Notes under the pieces: generated by a model
The model's input: only the letters and a program-made list of their open reading frames with translations
Database searches by the model: none
What the model was told of the DNA's origin: nothing
Made by a program: the position numbers and the translations under genes
Shown: in pieces, positions 1 to 8,263 of the stretch
Layout: each line of letters begins with the position of its first letter
How positions within the stretch are numbered: position 1 is the stretch's first letter
IMG/VR virus record: IMGVR_UViG_3300035670_000768
Coordinates: 1 to 34,351 of that record
Length of the DNA: 34,351 bases
Direction: 5' to 3' (one strand)
Source of the DNA: a virus

Positions 1-53
1 CCAATCTTTTCGCAGCCGCGGGTTTCAAAGGGCGGGGGGTCGTTTGATTTTGC

Positions 54-81
54 TTGGCTTCTGCCGGGCTAGGATTATACT
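54..81 (+). promoter_or_regulatory. Promoter of the first gene, leaderless type
   Basis: A TTGGCT -35-like hexamer (54-59) is followed after 16 nt by TATACT (76-81), close to the sigma70 -10 consensus. The end of the -10 lies only 6 nt before the ATG at 88, so transcription would start at or next to the start codon. No Shine-Dalgarno sequence is seen there, which agrees with a leaderless mRNA. The rest of 1-87 shows no gene. Confidence 0.5.
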
Positions 82-87
82 TCGCGC

Positions 88-1476
88 ATGACGATCGCGC
101 TTATTTTCGCATTCTCGGCCGTGCTGGTCTGGTGGCTACTGCGAACGCCGAAACCTCGCTCTGCGCAATTTTCCGCCGCTGCATGCACGCTCGCTTCATC
201 TGCCAGTCGTGCCGCAATTGTCGACTGTGAGACCACGGGCCTCGATGCCAATCGCGACGAAATTGTCGAATTGGCCGTCCTGCTGATTGACTGCAGTAAT
301 CCTGAGAGCCCCGAGGAGCTGGGGTTTTACTGCGGGACTCGCGAGCCCTCCGTCCCCATCAGCGCCGGTGCCGCGAGAGTGAACCATATGACACTTGATA
401 TGGTACGCGGCACCAAGCTGGAGGATGCAAAGATCGCCGCGCTCATCTCGCAGGCCGATGTTTGCATCGCGCACAACGTGAACTTTGAGCGCAAATTTCT
501 CAGGCGGATTTATCCCAAACTTTTTGCTGGCAAGAGCTGGGGCTGCACTTGCTGGGGGATCGACTGGCCGTCCGAGGAGTGCGAACGTCGCGCGCTCGAT
601 TATCTGATGGCCCATTATTCAATTGCCGACAAGGCAAAGCATCGGGCCGGCGCGGATTGTCGAGATTTACTGACACTGCTGCAGAAGAGAAACCGAGAAG
701 ACCAAACCTTTCTATCCCTCCTTTTAGCCAATGCTGGTCGCCCTAAGGCGAAACGGCCAGAGCCCTCCGGTCGTAAAAGCCCATCAATCGGCATCTCCCT
801 GAGCGACGAAGGCGTAACGCTCGACTACTGCGGAAAGGAAATCTCCCAGTCTCAATTAGATAAATGGAAGCGGCCAGCTGAAGCACGGATCGAGGAACTC
901 ATGGAATTGTTGAAATCGATCGTGGCGGACGGTCAGGTTTCTGATGAAGAGTTCAACCAGCTCGATCAATGGCTCGAGGAAAATTCGAGTGTTTGCCATC
1001 GTGACTGTTGGCCCGAGAATGCCATCTTTCGGCGCGTGTACCAGATAAAAGCCGACGGTGAGATAGGCGCGGACGAACTGGAGGAGCTGCGGGACCTGGT
1101 CCTTCACGTCCTACAGCCAGGCGCGATTGCGAAGCTTGCCGGCCCCGTCCAGACCGCGGTGCTCACAGAGCCGCCTCCGGTGGTTCAACTTCGAGGCCGG
1201 GCTATTGCTTTTGCGGGCAAGTTCGTTGCGGGCACTCACGCCGCAGTGGGCCGGATGATCCAAGAGCGGGGAAGCCGAGCCGTTTCTGCGGTCGGCGCGA
1301 TCACGGACTATCTCGTGATCGGTGGACTCTCTCTCGACAACCTTAACACGGGGCGAGCCCGAGCCAAGCTCGAGCAGGCAGTGACGTTGATAAAGGGCGG
1401 CGCTCCGATCTCGATCATCTCAGAGGAGCGGCTCATGGCAGCCCTCGAAAAACAGCCCGACTCGCAGGCCGCATAG
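88..1476 (+). CDS. Membrane-anchored DEDDh exonuclease with TerB-like and BRCT-like regions
   Basis: The product has 462 residues. Residues 1-18 are a hydrophobic segment (IALIFAFSAVLVWWLL), so the protein is probably anchored with the rest in the cytoplasm. Residues 42-200 look like a DnaQ-type 3'-5' exonuclease. Exo I is D46-C-E48 in VDCETTGLD, Exo II is HNVNFERKFL with Glu134 where Asp is usual, and Exo III is H185-x4-D190. Residues of about 265-350 are helical and acidic with VADGQVSDEEF and KADGEIGADEL, a TerB-like tandem pattern. Residues of about 370-450 resemble a BRCT domain (RGRAIAFAGKF...ITDYLVIGG), as found in NAD-dependent ligases. The family role would be trimming or sensing DNA ends. 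It lies just upstream of the terminase genes, with its own promoter. The Exo II substitution may alter activity. The domain calls are from pattern recognition only. Confidence 0.8.
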   Translation: MTIALIFAFSAVLVWWLLRTPKPRSAQFSAAACTLASSASRAAIVDCETTGLDANRDEIVELAVLLIDCSNPESPEELGFYCGTREPSVPISAGAARVNHMTLDMVRGTKLEDAKIAALISQADVCIAHNVNFERKFLRRIYPKLFAGKSWGCTCWGIDWPSEECERRALDYLMAHYSIADKAKHRAGADCRDLLTLLQKRNREDQTFLSLLLANAGRPKAKRPEPSGRKSPSIGISLSDEGVTLDYCGKEISQSQLDKWKRPAEARIEELMELLKSIVADGQVSDEEFNQLDQWLEENSSVCHRDCWPENAIFRRVYQIKADGEIGADELEELRDLVLHVLQPGAIAKLAGPVQTAVLTEPPPVVQLRGRAIAFAGKFVAGTHAAVGRMIQERGSRAVSAVGAITDYLVIGGLSLDNLNTGRARAKLEQAVTLIKGGAPISIISEERLMAALEKQPDSQAA

Positions 1477-1495
1477 GCGCCGCCTTCGCCGCCTG

Positions 1496-1504
1496 TGGTA
1501 TAAT
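1496..1504 (+). promoter_or_regulatory. Extended -10 promoter for the terminase operon
   Basis: TGgTATAAT is a perfect consensus extended -10 element, with TATAAT at 1499-1504. No good -35 is visible, as is usual for extended -10 promoters. Six bases separate it from the ATG at 1511, so the small-terminase message should be leaderless or nearly so. No Shine-Dalgarno sequence precedes the ATG. Confidence 0.6.
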
Positions 1505-1510
1505 TAGATC

Positions 1511-2035
1511 ATGGGACGGCGCGGACCTCCGAAAAAACCAACACAGCTCCGGATCCTGCAGGGGAACCCCGGCAAACGGAGCCTAAATACCGACGAGCCG
1601 AAGCCGCCCCGCGCGCAGGCGTCAGAGCCTCCGGCTGACCTGGACGCCGCGGCGCAGGAAATCTGGATCGAAAACGTGCCGCGCCTGGAGGCACTAGGCC
1701 TGCTCTCGGTGCTCGACCTGGCGACGTTCTGGCGATATTGCGACCTTCGCAGTAAATTCAAAAAGGCCAAAGATTTCCTCGATAAGAACGGATTCTGCTA
1801 TGCGATTTATCACGAGCAAACCGAGGGGGAGATCGCCGCTCACGCAAAGCCGCGGCTGAAATACATGGCGCAGTTTCCGCAGGTGAACATCTATTCGCAG
1901 CTCAGCAAAGAGATCACCCGGCTCGAGCAAAACTTCGGCATGACGCCCGCCTCCCGCGCCGGGCTCAACGTGATTCCTCCTGAGAACCAGACCGGAGAAA
2001 CCACCGAGGATTTTCTGTATGGCGCCGGCGACTAA
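1511..2035 (+). CDS. terS: Phage terminase small subunit, P27 family
   Basis: The 174-residue product begins MGRRGPPKKPTQLRILQGNP, the typical basic opening of P27-family small terminases (GRPPKPxxLxxLxGxPGKR). A helical middle (DAAAQEIWIENVPRLEALG...FWRYCDL) and a C-terminal region with SQLSKEITRLEQNFGMTPASR also fit the family. This subunit binds the packaging site on concatemeric DNA and loads the large subunit. The stop at 2035 lies two bases before the GTG of the large terminase, so the two are co-translated. The start is the ATG six bases after a consensus -10 element. Length is normal for the family. Confidence 0.9.
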   Translation: MGRRGPPKKPTQLRILQGNPGKRSLNTDEPKPPRAQASEPPADLDAAAQEIWIENVPRLEALGLLSVLDLATFWRYCDLRSKFKKAKDFLDKNGFCYAIYHEQTEGEIAAHAKPRLKYMAQFPQVNIYSQLSKEITRLEQNFGMTPASRAGLNVIPPENQTGETTEDFLYGAGD

Positions 2036-2037
2036 GC

Positions 2038-3744
2038 GTGTCCGATTTTGACGGCATACCGAAGCACTGGGGGCGGGGCCATTACCGCGATGTTCCGATC
2101 TGCAAATGGGCGAGGCTCTCCCGGGAGCGCCAGGTGCGAGACCTCGAGCGCTCACTGAGCGGAGATCCCGAGTTCCCCTATTACTACGACGACAAGGCCG
2201 CCGACCGGGTCGTGAAGTTTTTCTCTCAGCTCCGGTTCTACGATGGCGAGTGGGCCGGGCAGCGCTTCATTCTTGCGGACTGGCAAGAGTGGGACCTGAT
2301 TCGGGTGCTATTTGGGTGGAGGAGTCGGCTCGACGGCCTGCGCAGGTTTCGGCGCGCGGATATCATCGTGCCAAAAAAACAGGGCAAAACACCGATCGCG
2401 GCCGGCATCGGCGCCTATATGATGCTCGCCGACAGAGAACCGGGCGCCCGCGTGCTCTGTGGAGCGACCTCGAAAACTCAGGCCCGGGAGGTTTGGGACG
2501 CGGCGATGAAAATGATCCTGCGCTCTCCAGAGCTCCGCGGCCAGGTCGTCGCGTTCAAGCAGGCACTCTTCAACCCAATACTCGGATCCTCGTTCGTGCC
2601 GATCTCGCGGAGCTCCGAGGCCGCGGACGGCCCGAGCGTTCACTGCGGCATCATGGACGAGATTCACGCGCACAAGGACCGCGCGCTTCTGGATATCGTC
2701 GACCGCGCACTCGGCGCCCGCCGGCAGCCGCTGGTGCTCAACATCTCGACGCTTGGTGTGATCGGAACCTCTCCGGTGTGGGATATCGTGAAGTTTATTA
2801 AGGAGGTTCTTGAACGGCGAAAGGACAACGAAAAGCAGTTCTGTTACTTCACGACAGTCGACGACCCTGAAAAATGGACTGACCCGGTCGAGTGGCAGAA
2901 GGCGAACCCGAACCTCGGGATCTCGATCTATCCGGCTGGCTTTGCCGACGACATCAAAAATGCAGTCGACATGCCGTCAAAGCAGAACCTCGTGAAATGC
3001 AAGAACCTGAACATCCCGGTCACCGCCGAGAGCAAGTGGCTGAACATGGAGGACTGGGACTTATGCGGCGGCACGATAGAGCCGGAGACGCTGAAGCACA
3101 AGCCCTGCTACGGAGGTCTCGACCTGGGAATTTCGAAGGATATCTCCGCCCTGGCGCTCGCCTTCCGGCTTGGCGCGGTGGAGATAAACGGCCAGATCCG
3201 GCCGCTGATCTGGCTCCTGATGCGCTATTGGGTGCCGGCGGAGGGGATTTTGACCCGCTGGCAGGAGGACGGGGTCGACTATCCGCAATGGGAGCGCGCC
3301 GGCTGGATCAAGGCGCTGCCCGGCAGGACCACCAATAACGACATAATCCGAGGGGATATCATTGAGTTAGGCCGGGAATACCAGATCAAGCGCATCTCAG
3401 CAGACCGCGCGCACGCTCACGAGCTCATGACCCACCTGGCGGAGGATGACTTCGAAATCCACGACCACCTGCAGACGCTGCGCGCAATGACGTTCCCGGT
3501 GCGAAGCTTCGAAGACCTGGTGCTCGAGCACCGCCTGCGGCACCAGGACGACCCGGTACTGAAGTGGATGGCCGGCAACGCGGTCGTGATCCAAGGTGGC
3601 GATAACATGATAAAGGTCGTGAAAGACAAAAGCCCCGACCGAGTCGACGGAATCACAGCCGCCGTCATGGCGATAGGTCAGCTCCTCATCGCCCCAGCCG
3701 ACGAGGAGAATGTTTATGCCACGCGGACCATGGCGTCGGCTTAG
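2038..3744 (+). CDS. terL: Phage terminase large subunit (packaging ATPase and nuclease)
   Basis: The 568-residue product has an N-terminal ATPase with a Walker A-like PKKQGKT (112-118) and Walker B GIMDE (204-208). The C-terminal nuclease part has GGLDLGISKD with D362 and D368, and later SADRAHAHE and PDRVDGITA acidic motifs. This is the arrangement of the YmfN/P27-partner type of HK97-like terminases. It cuts concatemers and pumps DNA through the portal. The GTG start at 2038 follows the small-terminase stop by two bases. Length and order are normal and both active sites look intact. Confidence 0.95.
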   Translation: MSDFDGIPKHWGRGHYRDVPICKWARLSRERQVRDLERSLSGDPEFPYYYDDKAADRVVKFFSQLRFYDGEWAGQRFILADWQEWDLIRVLFGWRSRLDGLRRFRRADIIVPKKQGKTPIAAGIGAYMMLADREPGARVLCGATSKTQAREVWDAAMKMILRSPELRGQVVAFKQALFNPILGSSFVPISRSSEAADGPSVHCGIMDEIHAHKDRALLDIVDRALGARRQPLVLNISTLGVIGTSPVWDIVKFIKEVLERRKDNEKQFCYFTTVDDPEKWTDPVEWQKANPNLGISIYPAGFADDIKNAVDMPSKQNLVKCKNLNIPVTAESKWLNMEDWDLCGGTIEPETLKHKPCYGGLDLGISKDISALALAFRLGAVEINGQIRPLIWLLMRYWVPAEGILTRWQEDGVDYPQWERAGWIKALPGRTTNNDIIRGDIIELGREYQIKRISADRAHAHELMTHLAEDDFEIHDHLQTLRAMTFPVRSFEDLVLEHRLRHQDDPVLKWMAGNAVVIQGGDNMIKVVKDKSPDRVDGITAAVMAIGQLLIAPADEENVYATRTMASA

Positions 3745-3763
3745 TCGGCGGCGACTTTTGGGG

Positions 3764-3769
3764 TAGAAT
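3764..3769 (+). promoter_or_regulatory. Possible -10 element before the portal gene
   Basis: TAGAAT lies 35 nt before the GTG start of the portal gene, in a 60-nt gap that is unusually long for this tightly packed operon. No convincing -35 is present, so this is a weak call. Confidence 0.25.
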
Positions 3770-3804
3770 AGAATTAGGAACCACAACGAGGGCGAGCGGA
3801 ACCA

Positions 3805-5481
3805 GTGAAACTCTTATCCCTGTTTCGATCCGAGCCGGAAGCGAGACCCAGAGACGACGACGATTTTTGGTATGAGGGCGCAGCTGACCAGCTGCGGGGC
3901 GGGGTGACGCCGGCGGCGGCCTGCACGCTTGCCGCGGTGTATGCCTGCCGGATGGCGATAAGTGAAACTCTCGCCATGTGCCCGGTCGGGGTAATCGAGA
4001 ACACCGGCCCCAAAACCGTTCGTCAAGCCACTGAACACCCGCTCTATTCCGTGCTGCATGATGAGCCCAACTCCTTCACCGACTCTTTCGCCTGGTGGGA
4101 CGCGCAAGTCCGAAATCTCATCGACCATGGAAACTGCGTCGCGCTAATTGAAAGGCCAAGGACCAACCCAAACGCAACCTTTAACGAAGCGCCGCGCGGC
4201 CTGCAGATCATTCTCCCGGAGCTCGTCACCGCGAAAAAAGAAGACGGCCGCCTTAAATTCACGTTCACCGAGAACGGCATCCGGCAGACGAGAGACCAGG
4301 CGGAGATTTTTCACGTTTCAATCAACTCCCGCGATGGCATTTGGGGCAAGAGCCCGTTTCAGATCGTCGGTGAGTCGTTCGGGCTCGGGCTCGCCGTGCA
4401 GCGTCACGCCCTGAAGCTTTTTGAGAACGGAGCGTTTTTTCGCGGCTTCGTCGAGACTCCGAAAAAGTTTCCGGATGACGAGTCCGCGAGAAACTTCATT
4501 CAGAGCATCGTCAAATTCATGCGCCGCGGAAACGTCGGCCTCCTCGAGGGCGGGAACAAGTATGTCCCAGCCACGATGGACAACCGAAACGCTCAGATGA
4601 TCGAAGGGCGTCAGGCGTCCGTGCTCGATGTTTGCCGGATCCTCCGCGTGCCGCCTTCTTTTGTTGCCGTAACCGAGGGCAGCAAGAGCTATGCAAGCGT
4701 CGAACAGGACGCCATCTTCTTCGTGCAGTATTCGCTGCAGACCTACGCCACCCGGTTTGAGCGCGCCGGGAACCGGCAGCTCCTGAACCGCGACGGTGAA
4801 AAGGGCCGCTACTTCATGAAGTTTAACCTCGACGCGCTGCTCCGCGGCGACCTAAAGAGCAGGACCGAGGCGATCGTCCAATCACTGCGCGCCGGTCTCA
4901 GGACCATCAACGAGTCTAGATATCTGCTCGATCAAAATCCGATCGAGGATCCGATGGGCGACGTGCCGCTCATCCAGATGGACCTCATGCCGATTAACCA
5001 GGTTGGAAAGCTCAAGGAAACTCCCGCACCGCCAGCAAAGAAGGCGAGTGAGGCGGTGGTCGCGCCAGCGCCGGAGAATCTCATCGGAGACGAGCCGGCG
5101 GAGAAGTCTTTGCCGCCGGCGTTACCGCGGACGCGCTTTGTGCCGCTCTTCCAGGACCTCATGGCGCGGGCGGTTCGCCGCGAGGTCCGAGCGCTGCAGG
5201 CCCTGCAGCAGCGGCCGGCGTTCCTCAAAAAGGCGGCGGAGTTCTACGAGGGGCACGAGGCGCACCTTCGCGAGGTGCTCGGCCCGGCCTGCGGCGCCTT
5301 CCGGCCCAGTTACGAGCATAAGCTCGGCGAGTTCTTGACGAAATTCAAGGCGGCCCGAGCGGAGCAGCTGACTGAATCGCCGGAAATGGACCTCTCGCTG
5401 CTAGAGTCGGAGGCGCCCTGGTATGCCAACAAACTGCTTTCCCTTCTTGAGGACAAAAACCCATGGAATCTCAAATCATAA
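3805..5481 (+). CDS. Phage portal protein, HK97 family
   Basis: The 558-residue product has the portal core at residues of about 35-400: ACTLAAVYACRMAISETLA, the LYSVLHDEPN box, an FxFTENGIR segment, and PPSFVAVTE followed by the YSLQTYATRFERAGNRQLL helix. It forms the dodecameric ring at the head vertex through which DNA is packaged and to which the tail connectors attach. After about residue 405 a Pro/Ala-rich linker leads to an extra helical C-terminal part (FQDLMARAVRREVRALQAL). This extension is longer than in many HK97-type portals. Translation starts at GTG 3805, with only a weak upstream Shine-Dalgarno. The end overlaps the protease start by 19 nt, which suggests translational coupling. 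Confidence 0.93.
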   Translation: MKLLSLFRSEPEARPRDDDDFWYEGAADQLRGGVTPAAACTLAAVYACRMAISETLAMCPVGVIENTGPKTVRQATEHPLYSVLHDEPNSFTDSFAWWDAQVRNLIDHGNCVALIERPRTNPNATFNEAPRGLQIILPELVTAKKEDGRLKFTFTENGIRQTRDQAEIFHVSINSRDGIWGKSPFQIVGESFGLGLAVQRHALKLFENGAFFRGFVETPKKFPDDESARNFIQSIVKFMRRGNVGLLEGGNKYVPATMDNRNAQMIEGRQASVLDVCRILRVPPSFVAVTEGSKSYASVEQDAIFFVQYSLQTYATRFERAGNRQLLNRDGEKGRYFMKFNLDALLRGDLKSRTEAIVQSLRAGLRTINESRYLLDQNPIEDPMGDVPLIQMDLMPINQVGKLKETPAPPAKKASEAVVAPAPENLIGDEPAEKSLPPALPRTRFVPLFQDLMARAVRREVRALQALQQRPAFLKKAAEFYEGHEAHLREVLGPACGAFRPSYEHKLGEFLTKFKAARAEQLTESPEMDLSLLESEAPWYANKLLSLLEDKNPWNLKS

Positions 5482-6095
5482 AGCGAAGTTTCACGGTTGA
5501 AAACTTCCGGGCGGAGGCCGTTGAGGGCAAAAGTCTTCCCGACCTAGTGGGACATGCCGCGGTGTTCAATGAGCCAATCGACCTTTACTGGTTCACTGAG
5601 AGCATCGCTCCGGGCGCATTCAAGGCGTGCCTCGAGCGTGGCGACGACGTGCGCGCGCTGTTTAACCATGACCCTAACTTCGTCCTTGGCCGTAATCCCA
5701 AGACATTGTCAATGAACGAGGACGGGACCGGCCTCCTGGTCCGCATCTCGCCGCCCGATACACAACTCGGCCGCGACATGGTCGTGAGCATCGGCCGCGG
5801 AGATATCTCTCAGATGTCATTCGCTTTCTGGAGCGAAAAAGAGGAGATGGACGACAGCGAGGACCGAGAGAAGCCGCACTTTACAATCAAGCAGGCCAAG
5901 CTCTTTGATGTTTCTCCAGTCACGTTCCCCGCATACCCGACCACGGACATCGGCGTCGACCGCGCCCGAGGCGTGACTAAGGAGGAGTTTGAGGCGAGAT
6001 GTCGCCGCGCGCTCGCGGCACGAAACGGAAGTGCGGATCCGGCTGCGGCGAAGCAGCTTCGCGAGCGCCGGCTGCAGCTCCTGCTCGCGCGCTGA
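5463..6095 (+). CDS. Prohead maturation protease, HK97 type (peptidase U35)
   Basis: The 210-residue product shows the serine protease signature of the HK97 prohead protease. His69 lies in LFNHDPNFVLGR and Ser119 in ISQMSFAF. The N-terminal LVGHAAVFNEP and the C-terminal LFDVSPVTFPAYPTT segments are typical of the family. It cleaves scaffold (delta) regions from the capsid protein during head maturation, then itself. It overlaps the portal gene and precedes the capsid gene, the usual order. Length is typical. The last 30 residues are basic and rich in Arg and Ala. Confidence 0.95.
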   Translation: MESQIIKRSFTVENFRAEAVEGKSLPDLVGHAAVFNEPIDLYWFTESIAPGAFKACLERGDDVRALFNHDPNFVLGRNPKTLSMNEDGTGLLVRISPPDTQLGRDMVVSIGRGDISQMSFAFWSEKEEMDDSEDREKPHFTIKQAKLFDVSPVTFPAYPTTDIGVDRARGVTKEEFEARCRRALAARNGSADPAAAKQLRERRLQLLLAR

Positions 6096-6117
6096 AAAAA
6101 AAATTCACGCACCCCTC

Positions 6118-6147
6118 TTCGGACTCACCGAGATCCCGTGGTATTCT
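6118..6147 (+). promoter_or_regulatory. Promoter inside the capsid leader
   Basis: TGgTATTCT forms an extended -10 (TATTCT at 6142-6147). A weak TTCGGA -35 candidate lies 18 nt upstream (6118-6123). Transcription would begin near 6154, so the capsid mRNA would carry a leader of about 190 nt that starts just before the first of two matching hairpins. Confidence 0.4.
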
Positions 6148-6159
6148 GAAAAAAGAAGA

Positions 6160-6214
6160 CACGGAGCCGACGTTCCGTGCCACCCATGAAAGTGTGAAGC
6201 CGACGTTTCACACT
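6160..6214 (+). promoter_or_regulatory. Twin hairpins with an identical GCCGACGT loop, 5' leader of the capsid gene
   Basis: Two stem-loops lie in tandem. The first (6160-6179) is CACGGA / TCCGTG around GCCGACGT. The second (6191-6214) is AGTGTGAA / TTCACACT around the same GCCGACGT. The stems differ in sequence but both pair perfectly, including a G-C to A-U change next to the loop, while the loop is unchanged. Within the loop, G-U and C-G pairs could leave a CGAC tetraloop. This is the pattern of a conserved RNA motif bound by a protein. No known riboswitch was recognised. The 6096-6342 gap holds no gene that can be supported. Confidence 0.6.
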
Positions 6215-6295
6215 CCGACATAGCCCCACCGCGACCCAACGGTCATGGTTCCAACGAAATCCGGCGGCGCGGGAAATCACAACAAGAGGAAATTT

Positions 6296-6328
6296 GTTTG
6301 CGCGCAATGTGTGCGCGGAAACTTTTTT
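6296..6328 (+). terminator. Terminator-like hairpin directly before the capsid ribosome site
   Basis: GTTTgCGCGC (6296-6305) pairs with GCGCGgAAAC (6313-6322), nine base pairs with one G-G mismatch and a 7-nt loop. Six T residues follow (6323-6328). The Shine-Dalgarno GAGGAG at 6331 starts two bases later. As an intrinsic terminator it would act as an attenuator for the capsid gene. It could also influence ribosome access. Confidence 0.5.
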
Positions 6329-6342
6329 ACGAGGAGACATCT

Positions 6343-7686
6343 ATGCTCTTGGAACAATTGCGTAAGCGCCTCAACGAGCTAATCGAGGCCATGACAGCCC
6401 TCTCGAATTCCGTTGTGGACAAAGACGGCAAGTGCCGCTCCTTCACGGAGGACGAGGACAAGAAATACAAAGCCCATGAGGTGGAGCTCGCGGAAGTGCG
6501 CTCGCAGATCCAGCGGCTCGAGAACGTCGCCGCCGCGAGGGCGCAGGCCGCCGGCATCGCAGAGGCTGCCACCCCCGGGAATCCTCAGATTCAGGTGGTG
6601 CGCGAGGCCAATTGCAACGAGCAGGGTGAGTATCGTGGATTCCATCACTTCGGCGAGCAGCTCCAGGCGATTGCCCGATCGAGCATGCCCGGCCAGCCCG
6701 TAGACAAGCGGCAAGAGGCCCTGCAGCGCTCCGTGAGTGGGGCCAGTGAGGGCATCGGCGCCGACGGCGGGTTCCTGGTGCAGACCGACTTCCAGCAGAA
6801 GCTGAACAAGAAGGTCCACGACAGCGCAATCCTTGCGTCGCTGTGCGAAGAGGTAACCATCTCCTCGAACTCCAACGCTCTCGAATGGGTGGAAATCGTC
6901 GAGGACTCGCGCGCCGAGGGGTCGAGAAGCGGCGGCGTGAGAGTGTACCGCGACAAAGAGGCGGGCAGCGTGAGCTCCTCAAAGCTCGTGACCCGAAAAG
7001 ACCGCCTGCAGCTCGAGAAGATGACGGCGCTTTTCTATGCGACCGAAGAGCTTCTCGAGGACGCCTCCGCCCTGATGAGCCTGGTCGAGCCGGCGTTCGT
7101 CGAGGAAATGGCGTTTGTAACGGACAACGAGGTCTTATGGGGCGACGGCGCCACCGGCGAAATGCTGGGCGTCATGAACTCCCCGGCGCTGATCACCGTC
7201 GCGAAAGAGTCGGCGCAGACCGCGGATACAATAAAACACGCCAATGTCCGCAAAATGAAGGGCCGCATCTGGGCGCCCTCCAAGCCGCGCGGCATTTGGG
7301 TGATCGGCAATGGTGTTGAAGAGGAGCTGGAGAGCATCTCCTTCCTCGACGGCTCCACAACCCCGGTCCCGATCTATCTGCCGGCCGGCGGACTGTCTCA
7401 GCAGCCCTACGGCGTGCTCTATGGCCGCCCGGTGCGCGAGGTTGAGCAGGCTAAGCCCCTCGGCGACAAAGGCGACATCGCATTCCTCGACCTGTCCCAG
7501 TACCGGATCGCCATCAAAGGCGGGATCAAGGGGGCGGTATCCCAGCACGTACGCTTCCTGTACGGCGAGAACACCTTCCGGTGGACCCGCCGCATCAACG
7601 GCAAGCCGATGTGGAGGTCACCGCTCACTCAGGCCAACGGCGGAAACACCAAGTCTCCGTTCGTGGTTCTGGCGGTGAGGTCATAA
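6343..7686 (+). CDS. Major capsid protein, HK97 fold
   Basis: The 447-residue product begins with a charged helical region (residues 1-90, LLEQLRKRLNELIEAM...) that fits the scaffolding delta domain removed by the upstream protease. The HK97-fold core follows: SEGIGADGGFLVQTDF, a central LEKMTALFYATEELLEDA segment, and the P-domain pattern FVEEMAFVTDNEVLWGDGA followed by GEMLGVMNSP. It assembles into the icosahedral head. The ATG at 6343 is chosen because GAGGAG lies seven bases upstream; an in-frame ATG at 6307 or codons further upstream would run through the hairpin leader. A 7-bp hairpin follows the stop. Confidence 0.95.
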   Translation: MLLEQLRKRLNELIEAMTALSNSVVDKDGKCRSFTEDEDKKYKAHEVELAEVRSQIQRLENVAAARAQAAGIAEAATPGNPQIQVVREANCNEQGEYRGFHHFGEQLQAIARSSMPGQPVDKRQEALQRSVSGASEGIGADGGFLVQTDFQQKLNKKVHDSAILASLCEEVTISSNSNALEWVEIVEDSRAEGSRSGGVRVYRDKEAGSVSSSKLVTRKDRLQLEKMTALFYATEELLEDASALMSLVEPAFVEEMAFVTDNEVLWGDGATGEMLGVMNSPALITVAKESAQTADTIKHANVRKMKGRIWAPSKPRGIWVIGNGVEEELESISFLDGSTTPVPIYLPAGGLSQQPYGVLYGRPVREVEQAKPLGDKGDIAFLDLSQYRIAIKGGIKGAVSQHVRFLYGENTFRWTRRINGKPMWRSPLTQANGGNTKSPFVVLAVRS

Positions 7687-7702
7687 CCCAGCAACCCAAG
7701 CA

Positions 7703-7723
7703 CGGCCGCGAAGTTTGCGGCCG
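7703..7723 (+). terminator. Perfect hairpin after the capsid gene
   Basis: CGGCCGC (7703-7709) and GCGGCCG (7717-7723) form a 7-bp stem with a 7-nt loop. A T-run appears only 16 nt later (ATTTTTT), so it may be a weak terminator or an mRNA-end stabiliser that raises the level of capsid message. Confidence 0.4.
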
Positions 7724-7757
7724 AGTCCTTTAACTGAATTTTTTGAGAGACGGAAAA

Positions 7758-8243
7758 ATGGATCAGCTAGTCGAAAAAATTAAGGTCGTTCGGGGAACAA
7801 CCCCTAGCTCTGACATGTACAACGGCAGCCCGGGTTCCGACATCGTAAGCCTCCGCGATTATCAGGAGGCGCTCTTCGTCGTAAGCCAGAAGACCGGCGG
7901 CACAAATACCGGCGTCGCAACGATCACCATTGAGGCGTGCGATGACGTGAGCGCGAGCAACACGAGCGCGATCGCCTTTGACTATTTCAAGAACGAGGCG
8001 GCCGCGAGCTCCGACGACTTCGGGGCCAGGCAGAGCGTCGCCGCGACCGGTTTTGCGACCACCGCCAACAAGGACGCGATCTACATGATCCCGGTCAAGG
8101 CGAGTGACCTTCCGGATGGGTACCCGTTCGTTCGCCTGAAGACGGCGGAGGCGGTCGACGACCCGGTGCTCGGAAACGTGCTGGTCATCCTGTCGAAGGG
8201 ACCGCAGAGCGATCCGAACATCGCCCCGACGGTCATAGCGTAG
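7758..8243 (+). CDS. Probable head decoration or capsid-associated protein
   Basis: The 161-residue product is mostly beta-rich, with alternating hydrophobic residues and segments such as ALFVVSQKT, GVATITIEACDDVS and YPFVRLKTAEA. No catalytic motif is seen. It lies directly after the major capsid gene and before the head-tail connector, the position of decoration or cement proteins in many siphophages, so a head-surface role is inferred from position and fold type. The ATG at 7758 is used because GAGACGGA lies just upstream. An in-frame TTG 15 nt earlier is less likely. Confidence 0.6.
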   Translation: MDQLVEKIKVVRGTTPSSDMYNGSPGSDIVSLRDYQEALFVVSQKTGGTNTGVATITIEACDDVSASNTSAIAFDYFKNEAAASSDDFGARQSVAATGFATTANKDAIYMIPVKASDLPDGYPFVRLKTAEAVDDPVLGNVLVILSKGPQSDPNIAPTVIA

Positions 8244-8263
8244 GTTTCTCTCCCATGGTGCGC

